Part shown: in pieces, positions 20,624 through 31,057 of the stretch | Layout: each line of letters begins with the position of its first letter | How positions within the stretch are numbered: the stretch's first letter is position 1 | Origin: Tricholoma matsutake | Lineage: Eukaryota; Basidiomycota; Agaricomycetes; Agaricales; Tricholomataceae | DNA length: 64,000 nucleotides | Assembly (NCBI GenBank): GCA_026075535.2 | Contig: AP026549.1 | Span: forward strand, 3,658,001 to 3,722,000 | Direction: 5' to 3' | The notes under the pieces: generated by a model | What the model saw: the letters and a program-made list of their open reading frames with translations, nothing else | Told to the model about the DNA's origin: nothing | Database searches by the model: none | Made by a program: the position numbers and the translations under genes

Positions 20624-20634
20624 CAGGGGGAGGA
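20624..20634 (+). other. Polypurine tract
   Basis: CAGGGGGAGGA directly before the 3' LTR start TGATAGATCC. Confidence 0.65.
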
Positions 20635-22021
20635 TGATAGATCCACTTTGTCGTTCAAGCTTGGAAAACACATCTACAATTGTTGTCGAAGCTCTATGAA
20701 CCCATATGAACCCCTCCCAAGCTCTATGAACCCCTCTGAAGCTCTACAAAGCTCTACAAAGCTCTACAAAGTCACGAGAATGCTTCAAAATTCTTTGTGA
20801 CACCTCGAAATTCTTTGTATGCCTTCGGCCACCATAATACAATTCCCCCGACCTTCGTACAGTGCAGGATATACACTTGGAACATCATCGATGGGTTCTG
20901 AACCAGTTTCGAGCAATATCGCAGTGATATCGGCCTTCAAACAAGTCCGATATTTCCTCGACTGACTTCAAAAATCATTGAACATCAAAAATCAACATCG
21001 GACACTATATCACTATCCAAATGGTCATTGCACACAGGCCAGACGTATCCCCTACCATTGTCGAACAATATCACACTGATTTCGGGCCACGAATGAAGTC
21101 CGAAGAATCTTCGAAAATCTTCGAAAAATATCAAACCTCGAAAAACATCTTCGGACACAGAATTTCCTATTCGAACGATCTTCAGATGCAGGCTGGACAC
21201 ATGGGACACTATCTCGAGTATCTCGAACACATTTTGACTGCATGTGCACACATACAATCTGCTCGAAGCAGTTTCCGATGTTTTATTCAATTTATAACAA
21301 GGACAGTCTGCTTTTAGCTATTCTTTCTTATTATTTCTTCATCATGTGTTATATTCACCCTTTCTAGTCTCGCTTTATTGTTCTGATATACTTCTATTAT
21401 CTTTGCCTCGAGTTTTCCACATGTTTGCCTCATGTTCTCCAGCCTTTTTAGGTACTTTCTTTATTTTATATAAAAAGATGTACTAGATACAAAGAAAAAC
21501 AAGAAAAGTCGTCGTCTTCCTCCCAGATCACAGTGATTTGAGAGTTCAGTTTAGTCTTATTCAGTCCAAAGTTTGGTGTTTTACACTAAACTTCCTTGAA
21601 ATTCCTTGAAATTCCTCGAGATTCCTTGCATTACGCTATTTTTGCTCTTGTTTCCCTTGATTCGCCTTTGCTTTGCTTCTACTACTCGTCTAGTCCCCCA
21701 ATCTTGCATCTGAACATATTTGCACACTCGAAATTCCTCGAAACTTCTTCGAAAAATATCGCAACATCTTGAAAAGCATTGCAACATCTTGAAAATCATT
21801 GCAACATCTCAAAAATCATTGCAACATCTCAAAAATCCTCGAAAGTCCTCGAAACACATTATTTTAGCTTTGAACTGCTTCAACAAGCAGTTTTTTTATG
21901 ACTATTTGATGGTTGGTCTGACAGGTGACATCTAGAGGGCCTCGCATCCTTCCTCTGACTTGTGTTATACCATCTGAAGTTTTTGTGGGTTTTGTTTGGG
22001 TTTCCGGGTTGAGCATCATCA
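20635..22021 (+). repeat. 3' LTR, 1387 bp
   Basis: TGATAGATCC...GCATCATCA. Contains GCTCTACAAA tandem words near 20745-20780, a TATATAAAAAG box at about 21468-21478 that could be the promoter, and TCGAAAxxTC / CATTGCAACATCT short repeats at 21720-21850. Related to the solo LTR 6913-8250. Confidence 0.7.
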
Positions 22022-23006
22022 ATGGGTATGGGTAAACCCATGATAATATGGTTACGGGTACAGGTCAGAAGTTGCCATACCCAGGCAATACCATACCCAT
22101 TTCCATGGTGTTATGGGTATGTTGTGGGTATGCCAGTGCTAACTAACTAATGTTTTTATTCGACTTTTAGGTTCTAATGGTGCTATAACAACGAGACAAC
22201 ACTGTCGACAGCACCACCCCACCACCATTGTGAGCCTCTGCTTGCAAGGTGGATAACAGGGATGGGAGCGGCAATGAACAAGAAACAACACAGCCCACCC
22301 CCAGCCTCACAAGCAACTGCTCGTGGGGTGGATCACAGGTGGGATGACGACGACAAGCAGCAGCAGCAATGAGGAGCGGTGGGGAGGGAGAGCGATAACA
22401 AACAACAACAATGCTGGGCAAGCAACAACCAATGGATGACACACCACCCACCCCCAGCTTCATGAGCAACTGCTCATGGGGTGGATTGGGGGTTGAATGA
22501 TGACGATGATGACCCAGGATGACAATGACAACAATGATGTGGGCAGGACAGTAATGACAACAATGAGGGCAGGACAATGACGAGGACCCGAGGACCACCA
22601 CCACAACAGCACCCCCAACCACTGCCATGAGCAACTGCTCGTGGGGTGGAAACAGGGAGCAATGAGTTTCATTCTGGGTGACTACGGCCACCACCCCCCC
22701 CTCTCACTGCAAACACGAGTGGGGGGCTCTCGTTCCATTCTCGGTGGCTACAGGCACCACCCCCCCCCCCCCTCTCACTGCAAACGTGAGTGGGGGGGTT
22801 TCTTGTTCGATATATTAGTTTAATGTAAATAATCTAGTGTAATTATATTATTAAAATACATATTCATGTCAAAACCCACAAATAACGATGGGTAACCTGC
22901 TGAAACACATGGTAATACCACACCCTTAACTGTAGGGGTACGGTGTTGACAGGTACAGGTGTGGATACCACAAAATATACCTGGGGGTTACCCATGTCAT
23001 GCCCTA
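22022..23006. repeat. Body of the inner hAT-type element
   Basis: GGGTAT-rich arm (22022-22140), the 3' half of an intron-like module ending CGACTTTTAG|GTTCTAATG near 22170, GAGCAACTGCTC hairpins at about 22312-22327, 22462-22477 and 22630-22645, two GC-clamped hairpin units (22690-22800) and the right arm (22860-23006). No gene. Confidence 0.65.
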
Positions 23007-23014
23007 GGGAGGGG

Positions 23015-24600
23015 GTGGTGGCAGCTGGTGTTGACAAGTAAGAAACAAAAGAACCCCCCTCACTATTGGAGCAAGGGAGGAGGCAGTGGTAGTCGGCATT
23101 GACTAGAATGAAACAAGAGAACCCCCCACTTGCTTAAAAGAGAGTGAGGGGGGTGGTGGTGGCCAGTGTCGTCTGTAGCACCTGTGGTCCACCCTGCGAG
23201 CAGTTGCTCACAGTGGCAGGTACAGGTGCTGGGTCGTACATCGTTGGTGGGGGGGCTTGGTATTGTCCTGTCCTTGTCCTGTCTTTGTCCTCCTCCTCCT
23301 CCACCTCGTCATCCATTGTTGTTGTCACTGTCATTCCCCTCCTTGTTGTTGTCCCCCTCCCTGTTGTTGTCCTCCTCCCTGTTGTTGTCTTCTCTGGCAT
23401 CCACCTCCCTGCTGTTGTTGTCTTCTCTGCCATCCACCTCCCCACCATTGTTGTTGTCTCTGCCATCCCCCTCCCTGTCATTTGTCCTCCCCCATTGCCA
23501 TCCTTCTCCCTGTTGTCCCCATCCCCATTGCTCCCCATTCCCACCCCACGAGCAGTTGCTCATGGTGGCAGTTGGGGGTGCTGTGGTGGTGGCTGTCATC
23601 ATGGCACCATGTAACAGCTCCTGCATCTGGGAAGACCTGCAATGGCAAGCTTCTTTGAGCACAGGAGCTAAAGACATTGGGGCTGGGATAGGGATCCACC
23701 CCATGAGCAGATGCTCATGGTGGTGTCATTGTGGGCCCATTGTAACCATCGAGGTAGGTCAGGGAGTGACAGTTGTGCCCCCTGTTCCTGGCAACACAGG
23801 AGGGGTCCCACCCCACAAGCAGCTGCTCATGGGCATGGGTGTTGTCTTGCAGGGATGCACCCTGTGAGCAGATGCTCATGGTGGTGGCATTAGTACCTAA
23901 AAGGTTTGTTAGTAAAATGAAAATGAAATGAGAAAAGAAAAAAACACACCTGTGGCCCAAGAGACATCGATGATGTCTCTTGGGCCTTTTTTTGTTTGGT
24001 TTCCCTCGTCCTCATCACCTCCCAGTCATCAGTCTTCATTCCAGGGCATTTCTTGTGCCCACCTTGTGTGTATGAGCCCCACACATCCCATTTGGACAGG
24101 GAGGAGGGGTGGGCATGCATCGTTGTAAAAAGTAGTAGAAAACCTAAAAACAATAGAAAAAACCAATTAGTACTTGAAAAAGAATGAAAATAACAATAAA
24201 AATACTTAGTTTACATAGTGTTGAGGGGTATGAGGTCCCTCAACATGAGTCGACAGTTGTTGACATCCAAATACACATGCGATGTGGCACTCTTGCAGCC
24301 ACATGGTTTGCTGTTGGCTCAGTGGCCTGTTGATGGAGCAGAATGGCGTTGGCGGGTGTTCATGGTGGTTGGAGGTGGTTGGGGTTGGAAGGAAGAGGTG
24401 GTGGTGGGCGGTGTTGATGGTGGTGGTGGTGGTGGTGGTGGTGGTGGTTGCGTGCAGATCCCTAGTGGTGATATTGATCATCAGTGGCACGGCAACAGTT
24501 GTGTTGGCTGCCAACACACTGTGTGAAGGGTCTTGGTAATCAACAGGTTGGCAATTCTAATACCGTAGTAACCGTGCAGAACCTGTGACCTGAACACCAT
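23015..24600. repeat. Hairpin-cassette region of the outer hAT-type element
   Basis: Two inverse GC-clamped units (23050-23150), GAGCAGTTGCTC or GAGCAGATGCTC hairpins (about 23205, 23553, 23705, 23870), a CCTCC/GTTGTTGTC-rich tract (23280-23500), intron-like tracts on the minus strand at 23897-23949 and 24144-24214, and a GGTGGT microsatellite at about 24415-24450. The long open frames on both strands are low-complexity and are not genes. Confidence 0.65.
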
Positions 24601-24758
24601 GGATTTTACCATACCCATACCCATGTCATTCCTTACCAAGACTATATTACTTATTTATTTAAATTTAATAGTAACCATCTGTTCATCCACGGATATCACC
24701 CATGCAATATCCATATCCATATCCATCCATCCATATATCATATCCATGGTAGTCCCTA

Positions 24759-24959
24759 CTCCACAGCCTCTCACAAATCCCAATCCTCCATAGGTTTTGT
24801 CGACGACTCTATGTTCCTCACCATCACCATCACCCTCCCTGAATGTCACACCATCCTAAAGAACATGATACATCCCAACAGAGGCTTTGAATGGTCTACA
24901 TCTCACAACTCTCCCTTCGAATTGTCCAAACTTGCACTTATGAATTTTCCCCACTGAGC
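24759..24959 (+). pseudogene. LINE-1, segment 3 of 5 (RT catalytic motif)
   Basis: Reads IGFVDDSMFLTITITLPECH (about 24790-24850), the F/YxDD catalytic motif of the reverse transcriptase, then NRGFEWSTSHNSPFELSKLA, typical of the stretch following it in fungal LINEs. A TGA at 24955-24957 lies just before the TIR element at 24960. Confidence 0.85.
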
Positions 24960-25333
24960 TAGTGTTGCCACTGGCTCAGCCGAGGTTTTTCAATAAAATG
25001 GCTATAGCATGCCAGGTAAATTTCCTAAATTCACCAAGATATTTGAGCATGTGGATGGGCCCATAAGCCGAGGGGTTGCCCACCAAAATTAGTTGAACAG
25101 ATCAATTGTCCCTGAGTTATTTAATAAACAAAATTCGGCTTGATGGCTCAGCTTGAAATCAAAGCTGAGTGAATAAGTCAGAAACAGGGAATCCAATCAG
25201 ATAATGTTGGCAGAAGACCCCTCGGCTTATGGGCTCGTCCATATGCTCAAATATCCTAGTGAATTTAGGAAATTTATCTGGGATGCTATAGCCATTTTAT
25301 TGAAAAACCTTGGCTGAGCCAGTGGCAACACTA
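24960..25333. mobile_element. Small TIR element with long inverted arms, 374 bp
   Basis: TAGTGTTGCCACTGGCTCAG at the left and its inverse at the right, with arms of about 120 bp. No 8-bp duplication is seen (CACTGAGC against CAGGCCCA). The termini and an internal GAGTTATT...AAATTCGG block resemble the MITE at 6681-8388, so hAT-like is likely, but a simple TA target is not excluded. Confidence 0.75.
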
Positions 25334-26687
25334 CAGGCCCACTCTCACTGTGATATCATACCAACCAACCTCTCTATCTCCAGGCTTAACCACAATAACT
25401 CAACCACCACCCAGACTGTCAACACCATCCAAACCTACAAATACCTAGGAGTCGTCTTCAACCCCAACTACGTTGGTCCACCCACCATGCAAAAGTGGTA
25501 ACAAGTGTGACCTGGTGGCCGCTCAAAGTAGCCCGCCTCTCCTGAGTTTCAGGTAGCAGGCCCCCTAGCCACATCAGACAACTTTACAACACTGTGGCTG
25601 TCCCTGCCTTCACATACATGGCTGACATCTGGTACACAGGCATCCACCCCCCCCACCCCCCTCCAGGAAGAAAAGACTTGGCTCAGTTGCAGTAACCAAC
25701 AAACTGATCCCCATTCAATGACACACCATTAAACTAGTCACTGGCTCCCTCAGCACCACAGCAGGTGATGTCCTTGATGCTCATGCTAACCTCCTCCCAT
25801 AGATCTTCTCTTCCACAAGATCCTTTCCTGCTCCACCATATGTCTCACCTCTCTTCCCCACCCCCACCCCCTCTATAGCCCAGTACATACCACTGCCAAA
25901 CATTATGTCAAGAAACATTGCTCCCCACTGCACTCTCTCTACTATGTTACCAAAGTCAATCCCACAACCATCGAGATAGTCTCTCCCACCCACCACCACC
26001 CAAACTTTACCCTGCCTCACACATCCTACATTATGAACAACAAAGATGCCACCCTGGCATTTGCATCCCTATCCTACAATGATGCATCATATACAGCCCA
26101 CTCTGATGGCTCAGGCTTTGAAGGCAGGATTGGTGCCTCAGCTGTACTTTATGCCAATGGACAAGAAGTCAAGTTACTTAAGTATCATCTAGGCTCATCC
26201 ACTGACTGCACAGTCTATGAGGCAGAGATAGTCAGTCACCTTCTTAGTCTCCACATACTAACAGGAATTAACAGGTCTTTCAACTCCCCCATCATCCTCC
26301 ATACAGACAGCCAAGCCACCACCAAGGCACTTGACAACCAAAAACCTCATCCAGCCCACTATCTACTCAACAAAGTCCACGACACCACTGAAAAACTATT
26401 CACCAAGGAGCACTGCAGATCTGCAGCCCAGCCCAACAACACAGCAAGAAATATTGTCCTACAGCTAATCTGGACCCAAGGTCATGTTGTTTTCCCCCCT
26501 AATGAACAAGCTGATGAGGTCGCTAAGCTAGCAGCACAAGGCTCATCGAGCCCCCCTGATCTCTTCCCAACCTTCCTTTGACATAAACCCCTCCCCACCA
26601 GTATCCCTGCCCTCCGCCAATCACACCTTGCTGCCCTCTGCCACCATTGGAAAGAAAGATGGAAAAACCCCCCTAGATATGCCCTCC
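25334..26687 (+). pseudogene. LINE-1, segment 4 of 5 (RT C-terminus and RNase H)
   Basis: TVNTIQTYKYLGVVFNP (about 25410-25470) marks the end of the RT palm and thumb. After several frame changes, AFTYMADIWYTGIHPP follows. From 26033 a 182-codon open stretch codes RNase H with AHSDGSGFEG (catalytic D), VYEAEIV (E), ILHTDSQA (D) and NEQADEVAKLAAQG (D). RNase H removes the RNA strand after copying. The coding text RYALL is cut at CTCC (26684-26687), the duplication of the LTR element, and resumes at 29570 as NPTDKSLPSKKFMKL. Confidence 0.85.
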
Positions 26688-26826
26688 TGGAGACGTGCTG
26701 AGCGTCTCCCTTGCTGAAGGCGTGGAATGCGATGGTATAGCAAGCTTCGCTACTAACATGTGACTAGCTACAGGTATATCTACTAGATCATGTGACCACC
26801 CTGGAGTGGGCATCCCTGACCACTCC
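26688..26826 (-). repeat. LTR (3' LTR of the minus-strand element)
   Basis: TGGAGACGTGCTGAGCGTCT...CCACTCCA; about 95 percent like its partner by eye, with differences mostly C/T or G/A. Confidence 0.85.
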
Positions 26827-27225
26827 ATCCACCCATGTCCCAGATAGCAACGTCCTCGTCGCCCAGCAGAAAAACAACCAGAAAAAAAATTATGTGAACA
26901 TAATAAAAAATGAGAATCTAAAAATTTTGTAGCCAGAAAATTCTATGGTTGAGATAAAGAATGAAATAAGATGAAACTCAACAGGGGGGTGCCCATCCCA
27001 ATGCTCGAAGGGCCTTACTCAAGTCAGCAAGCCGGGGGTCTTGATCCCAGTCAAGCTTTGGAACAGGAGTGGTGAGTACAGGTGCTACTCCAACAGGAAT
27101 AGTAATGATGGGTCTTCCTGGTCCTATACCAGTGGGATGTCATCGAGTAATAAAAGGTTGAGGTGGAACAAGAGAAGGCAGAGCTAAACTAGAAAAATTT
27201 CGAGATGGAAAATAGTGCAGGGGAG

Positions 27226-27377
27226 GTCGTCGTCGTCGTTGAGTCCGTTGTCGTCAAGTCCATCGTTGTCGAGTCCGTCGTTGTTGAGTCCATCATTGTT
27301 GAGTCCATCGTTGTCAAGTCCGTCGTTGTTGAGTCCGTCATTGTTGAGTCTGTCATTGTCGAGTCCGTCGTCGTAGG
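27226..27377 (+). repeat. 15-bp minisatellite
   Basis: About ten copies of GTCGTTGTTGAGTCC-type units. It generates repetitive open frames on both strands (for example DNDGLNNDGLN), which may have been a repeat inside the gag-coded tail but are not a separate gene. Confidence 0.8.
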
Positions 27378-28201
27378 GTCCCAAACGGCTGTGTACAGCC
27401 TGTCCTCAGAGCTGAGAAATCTTGCAGTTGGGTTCTTGGGGCAGTAGGTAACGATGCGGCATCTTCGGCCCAGTCAAAATGTACAGGAGGTGGCAAAACG
27501 GCTCGTTTATGGTCGAGCAGAGGTGAGCAGGGGTGTGCAGGGGGAAATAGGGGTGGAGGCAGCGAACGGGGGGCAGCAACAGGTGTCGACAGTGTCGTTA
27601 GTGACATGGCAGGGGTGTAGGACATGGGTGACAGCGAGACAGCTTGTTTTGGGGGGTTTGGGGGCAAGCAGGGTTGTTCAGATGTGTTTTGCAGGTGTTC
27701 TGGCAGGCCAGGTAGTGTATCTCATTGTTTTACAGCTGCCATTTGTGGTCCCAGGTGGGACATAGCCAGGGGTTCAACCGTCATCGACAGACATGTCGAC
27801 GATGACATGGCAGTCATTTTGGATCGTTCAAGATGCGGAATGGGCAGGGGCACGGACTGGGGGGAACAGAGAGGTCTCGGAGGTAGTACAGGTCGTCGTT
27901 GGGGATTGCTGGGCTGGCAGGGTCATTCCATCAAGCAAACGTCGCGTTTTGGCGAGCACAGCTGCTCGTCATTGCACAACTCCGGCTGCTGGGCTGTAGA
28001 TGGGCTCTGTGTGTCGTTTAGGGCTTTGTGAGTGGTCTCTGGGGTGGTAGCCATCGTTTTGGTATGAGACGAGACCCTAATTGTCATCTTAGAGGTGGTT
28101 GCAACTAGAGTTGCCATCGACGTTGTCAGTGGCATGACAGTGGAATGACGAGGCTTAGGGCTCAAGAGGAGGGGCTGGGGATCTTTCTGGGGGTCTATGA
28201 G

Positions 28202-29165
28202 TCAACTCGGCAGAGTGTGCCGTTGTTTTTGAGGTGTTTTGGGCTGGTTTGAAGTTGTGGAGGGGGTTGTGGTGGCCGTTGTCAACGATGTTGACAGCAT
28301 TGATGACATTGATGGGGGCTGTGCAGGTGTCATCAGCAGTGATGGTTTGGTGGGGGTCTCATCAGTGAGGGGTGTTGTTTGTGCAGTGGTGTCAGCAGTG
28401 GTGTTAGAGGTGGTTTGAGTGCTCGAAGTGGCAATGCGATTGGCCATCGTTTGGGTGCTCGAGTTCATCATCGTCGGCTCTGCTTGCATGGCAGCACACT
28501 GACGGTCGGGGGCTGGGTTGGTCTGCATGGCTGTTTCGACGGTTGCAGTGGCTGGGGTAGGTGCATCCCGTGGTTCAGTGTTTGTCTGTGTTTCTTTCCA
28601 TCATTTGCATTCGTCCTTTATTCCCCCTTGGTAGGCTTCATCTAGCCTTTCTTCTGCTTCTTCACCCCATTGTTTATAAGCTTCCCTGTAGCCAGTACGA
28701 AAACCTTGAATAAAGACACTGTCGTTTAAATTCTGGAGTGTTGCTGGTGCTTGCTCATCATCAAGGCAGTCGAGAATGTCATTGATCAATTTTTTCAGAG
28801 CGCGGTGTGCTTGGCTAGAAGGTCGTTCCTCTGTAGTTATGGAAAATGTGTCCGAGTGTGGCTGTCTTTGCTCGGAGGGGATTTGTTGCCTGTGTTAACT
28901 CTGCCATCTTCTTTGTCATACCCTCATCATCTAGTTTTTCCACCCACTTTGCAACAAATAGCTCCCTCACAACTTCCCAATGTGTTGTCAACTCCTTTGG
29001 TAGTTTGAAGAACCAGGCTTCAGCTGGGGATCGGTATGTTAGCTTGTCGCGAAATAGCTGTATTTTTTCATGGTCACGGGCGCATAATATGACAATGTGG
29101 TCCATCTGTGTAAGCCACGAGAGTGCATCCTCGTTATGGCCTTGAAACTGGCTGAGCCATGTCAT
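28202..29165 (-). pseudogene. Gag relic of the short-LTR element
   Basis: Minus strand from 29165: MTWLSQFQGHNEDALSWLTQ, then LFRDKLTYRSPAEAWFFKL, THWEVVRELFVAKW and MTKKMAELTQATNPLRAKTA, which has the helical pattern of a retrotransposon capsid. A frameshift near 28800 leads to NDSVFIQGFRTGYREAYKQW and EEAEERLDEAYQGGIKDECK. Further on the frame is Thr/Ser/Pro-rich (28202-28528). No zinc knuckle or protease is visible. Similar in place to Agaricomycete gag proteins but I could not match it to the 18850-19710 type. Confidence 0.6.
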
Positions 29166-29425
29166 TTCGAGAGATTCTGGAAACGACTGGGGACTGGTTC
29201 TGGTTCTGTAGACGAGGTTCTGGTTCTGTGGCTCTGTAGGCTAGGTTCTGGGTGCAGTGGCTGAGACTTGAGACTAAAAGTTGAAAGCAAAGCTAGATGT
29301 GAGTTATAACTTATGCACTGTGACGTGGCATGCAAGACAAAAAAGCAAGAGTGAAAAAAAAGCTGAGGTGCAAAAACAAGGCTAAGCAGTTGTAGGTGCA
29401 TTGAATCGTGCTCTCATCACCAAGA

Positions 29426-29565
29426 TGGAGACATGCCGAGCGTCTCCCTCGCTGAAGGTGTGGAATGCGATGGTATAGCAAGCTTCGCTACTAACATGTG
29501 ACTAGCTACAGGTATATCTACTAGATCACGTGACCACCCTGGAGTGGGCATCCCTGACCACTCCA
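29426..29565 (-). repeat. LTR (5' LTR of the minus-strand element)
   Basis: TGGAGACATGCCGAGCGTCT...CCACTCCA. Partner of 26688-26826. Confidence 0.85.
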
Positions 29566-29569
29566 CTCC

Positions 29570-30425
29570 TTAACCCCACTGACAAATCACTCCCATCCAA
29601 GAAGTTCATGAAACTTGTTGACCTCCTCAACAGGCATCAATCCTCCATCATCATGCAACTCTGATCTGGACACTCCCCACTTAACCAGCATCTCTTCCAC
29701 ATCGGCCATTCCAAAACCCCATCCTGACTGCCAGGGCATCACAGTAGAAATGGTCTGACATTACCTCCTTGCATGCCCACACTACCAACATGAATGCCAC
29801 AAGCTATGCTGCAAACTCAAGTGCAAAGCTGAGTGTATGTCTTTTCTCCTGTCCAACCCCAATGCTGTTAAACCCCTCCTCAGTTATATCCATTCCACCA
29901 AACACTTCAAGACTCAAGCCAAATCCACCCACAAAAACCCCAACCTCCCAGCCATGATATGTGCATTCGTCGCTGCACTAGCTGGCCTACACATCACCAC
30001 CCCCATCTGTGCCTACCATGTAAAACCCTATATCCCACACAGGCCATTGTCATTCAGCCCCATCCTCCTGACTGATTCCCCCTTCTAGCCAGTTTGGGTG
30101 CACTGACATGTCGCTCTAACCCCCCCTTAACCCCCCTCCACTGGAGGGATTATTGCAGACAACTGGACCCCCTGTTCTCCATCCCACTTCTTTTCTTTCT
30201 CAGGTTTTAACAGGGGAGCATGGTCTAAAATGGTGGTGGATAGGCTGACCTGCTCATTCTCTGCTGCTTTGTCAATGGGGGGGCAAGGTATTCCATGGCT
30301 CTTGTAGTTTAGTCTACTAGACTCAGTGTTGACTTATCACTCTGCTCATGACCCAAGCCTTCACTGATATACTGTGTACCATAAGGGCATAGCCCTTCTC
30401 GCACAATAAATTGATTAATAAAAAA
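29570..30425 (+). pseudogene. LINE-1, segment 5 of 5 (C-terminus and A-rich tail)
   Basis: TDKSLPSKKFMKLVDLLNRH (about 29578-29637), then HLFHIGHSKTPS and, after shifts, LACPHYQHE and CKLKCKAECMSFLLSNPNAV. The C-x2-C...H-x4-C finger at the end of fungal LINE ORF2 is only partly readable. 30090-30410 is 3' untranslated sequence. It ends with TTAATAAAAAAAA (30413-30425) and then TGGATGATA, the candidate target duplication. Confidence 0.75.
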
Positions 30426-30538
30426 AATGGATGATATGGGCACATGCCAAATGTAGTAATAATATCTAGAAATAAATGACCTATATATGATGCATATGAT
30501 CCCACAATCCCTACATGCAACACATGATGCACTCTACA
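30426..30538. other. Spacer, no gene
   Basis: AT-rich spacer between LINE-1 and the next hAT-type element. Its last eight bases, ACTCTACA, are that element's target duplication. Confidence 0.6.
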
Positions 30539-31057
30539 TAGAGTTTGAAGGTCCAGTCCCTTGGACTGAGGACCAGACTGGACCGGACTGGATTTTGAAC
30601 TGGTCTGACAGGACCATCAGTCCCAGTTCGGGGTAGTCTCATAGCAGTCCAGTCTTCAGTCCTACTGATTCTCAATTTGACACAGAGCAGGGGCAGACCA
30701 GTTCAGACTGGTTTGGTATCAAACTCACAGTCCAGCTATGGTATGTAATTTTATTATATATTACACTACTTATGTACTAGGGGACAGAGGCCCAGGGGGT
30801 TACAATAGTGAAATCTTGAGGGTTTATATACAGTACACTAGTTGTGCATGTTTGTATTGTTTGCATCCATTTGTTTACAGCAAGCAAACATGTGAACATG
30901 CATCAATCAAAGTGGTGGACACCTCTTGACCTTGTACCACCACCATCTCAAAAAATTCCCATGGTTCAAGAACCAAAGGAAGAGAGGAGGAGGCAGAACA
31001 TAAAGTAGAGAATAGCATCAAACCACATGTCCCATAGCTATAAACGTACATAGAACC

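Larger units (their letters stand above)
18478..22021 (+). mobile_element. Gag-only LTR retroelement (Ty3-type gag), degenerate
   Basis: Direct repeats at 18478-18584 and within 20635-22021 are its LTRs; both end GAGCATCATCA. A primer-binding site (18588 on), a gag relic (18850-19710) and a purine tract (20624-20634) lie between. No protease, RT or integrase is present, so it is non-autonomous or deleted. The target duplication is ATGC/ATGG (three of four). Confidence 0.7.
18463..23006. mobile_element. hAT-type element with 8-bp duplication GGGAGGGG
   Basis: Left end TAAGGTATGACATG, interrupted after 15 bp by an LTR element and resumed at 22022 with GGGTATGGGTAAACCC; right end on the minus strand TAGGGCATGACATGGGTAAC. 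Exact GGGAGGGG at 18455-18462 and 23007-23014. That duplication is G-rich, so some chance matching is possible, but the inverted ends agree well. Confidence 0.7.
18156..24640. mobile_element. hAT-type element (outer)
   Basis: Left end TAAGGTGTACCATGTAAACC; right end on the minus strand TAAGGAATGACATGGGTAT, followed on the plus strand by CCAAG. Flanks TCTATATT (18148-18155) and ACTATATT (24641-24648) agree at seven of eight. The left arm also matches the right arm of the inner element (CAAGTATATTTTGTTGTAC against CAGGTATATTTTGTGGTATC). It contains another hAT-type element (18463-23006). Confidence 0.55.
6501..24758 (-). mobile_element. Old hAT transposon, shell of the 18-kb nest
   Basis: The left end TAGGGACTACCATGGAT (6504) and the right end, read on the minus strand, TAGGGACTACCATGGAT (24758) are inverted repeats with a hAT-type start. 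CTCCACA[C/G] flanks both sides, with three extra bases (TGG) at the left. Closing the gap gives a continuous LINE-1 reading ISTASHKSQSSIGFVDD. The element carries its own transposase relic on the minus strand (12800-18140). All other elements between 6681 and 24640 were inserted into it. The three extra bases and one mismatch in the duplication leave small doubt about the exact boundary. Confidence 0.75.
26688..29565 (-). mobile_element. Gag-only LTR retroelement with short LTRs, 2.9 kb
   Basis: LTRs of 139 and 140 bp (26688-26826, 29426-29565), TG...CA ends, and an exact 4-bp duplication CTCC (26684-26687, 29566-29569). The coding strand is minus. A gag relic is present but no pol domain, so it must depend on another element for reverse transcription and integration. 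Possible primer-binding sequence TTGGTGATGAGAGCACG on the minus strand next to the right LTR; a purine-rich GGGACATGGGTGGA lies before the left one. Confidence 0.8.

Noticed and set aside
23144..23867. Open frames of 130-233 codons on both strands
   Set aside because: They overlap one another in a CCTCC/GTTGTT-rich repeat tract; composition alone keeps them open.
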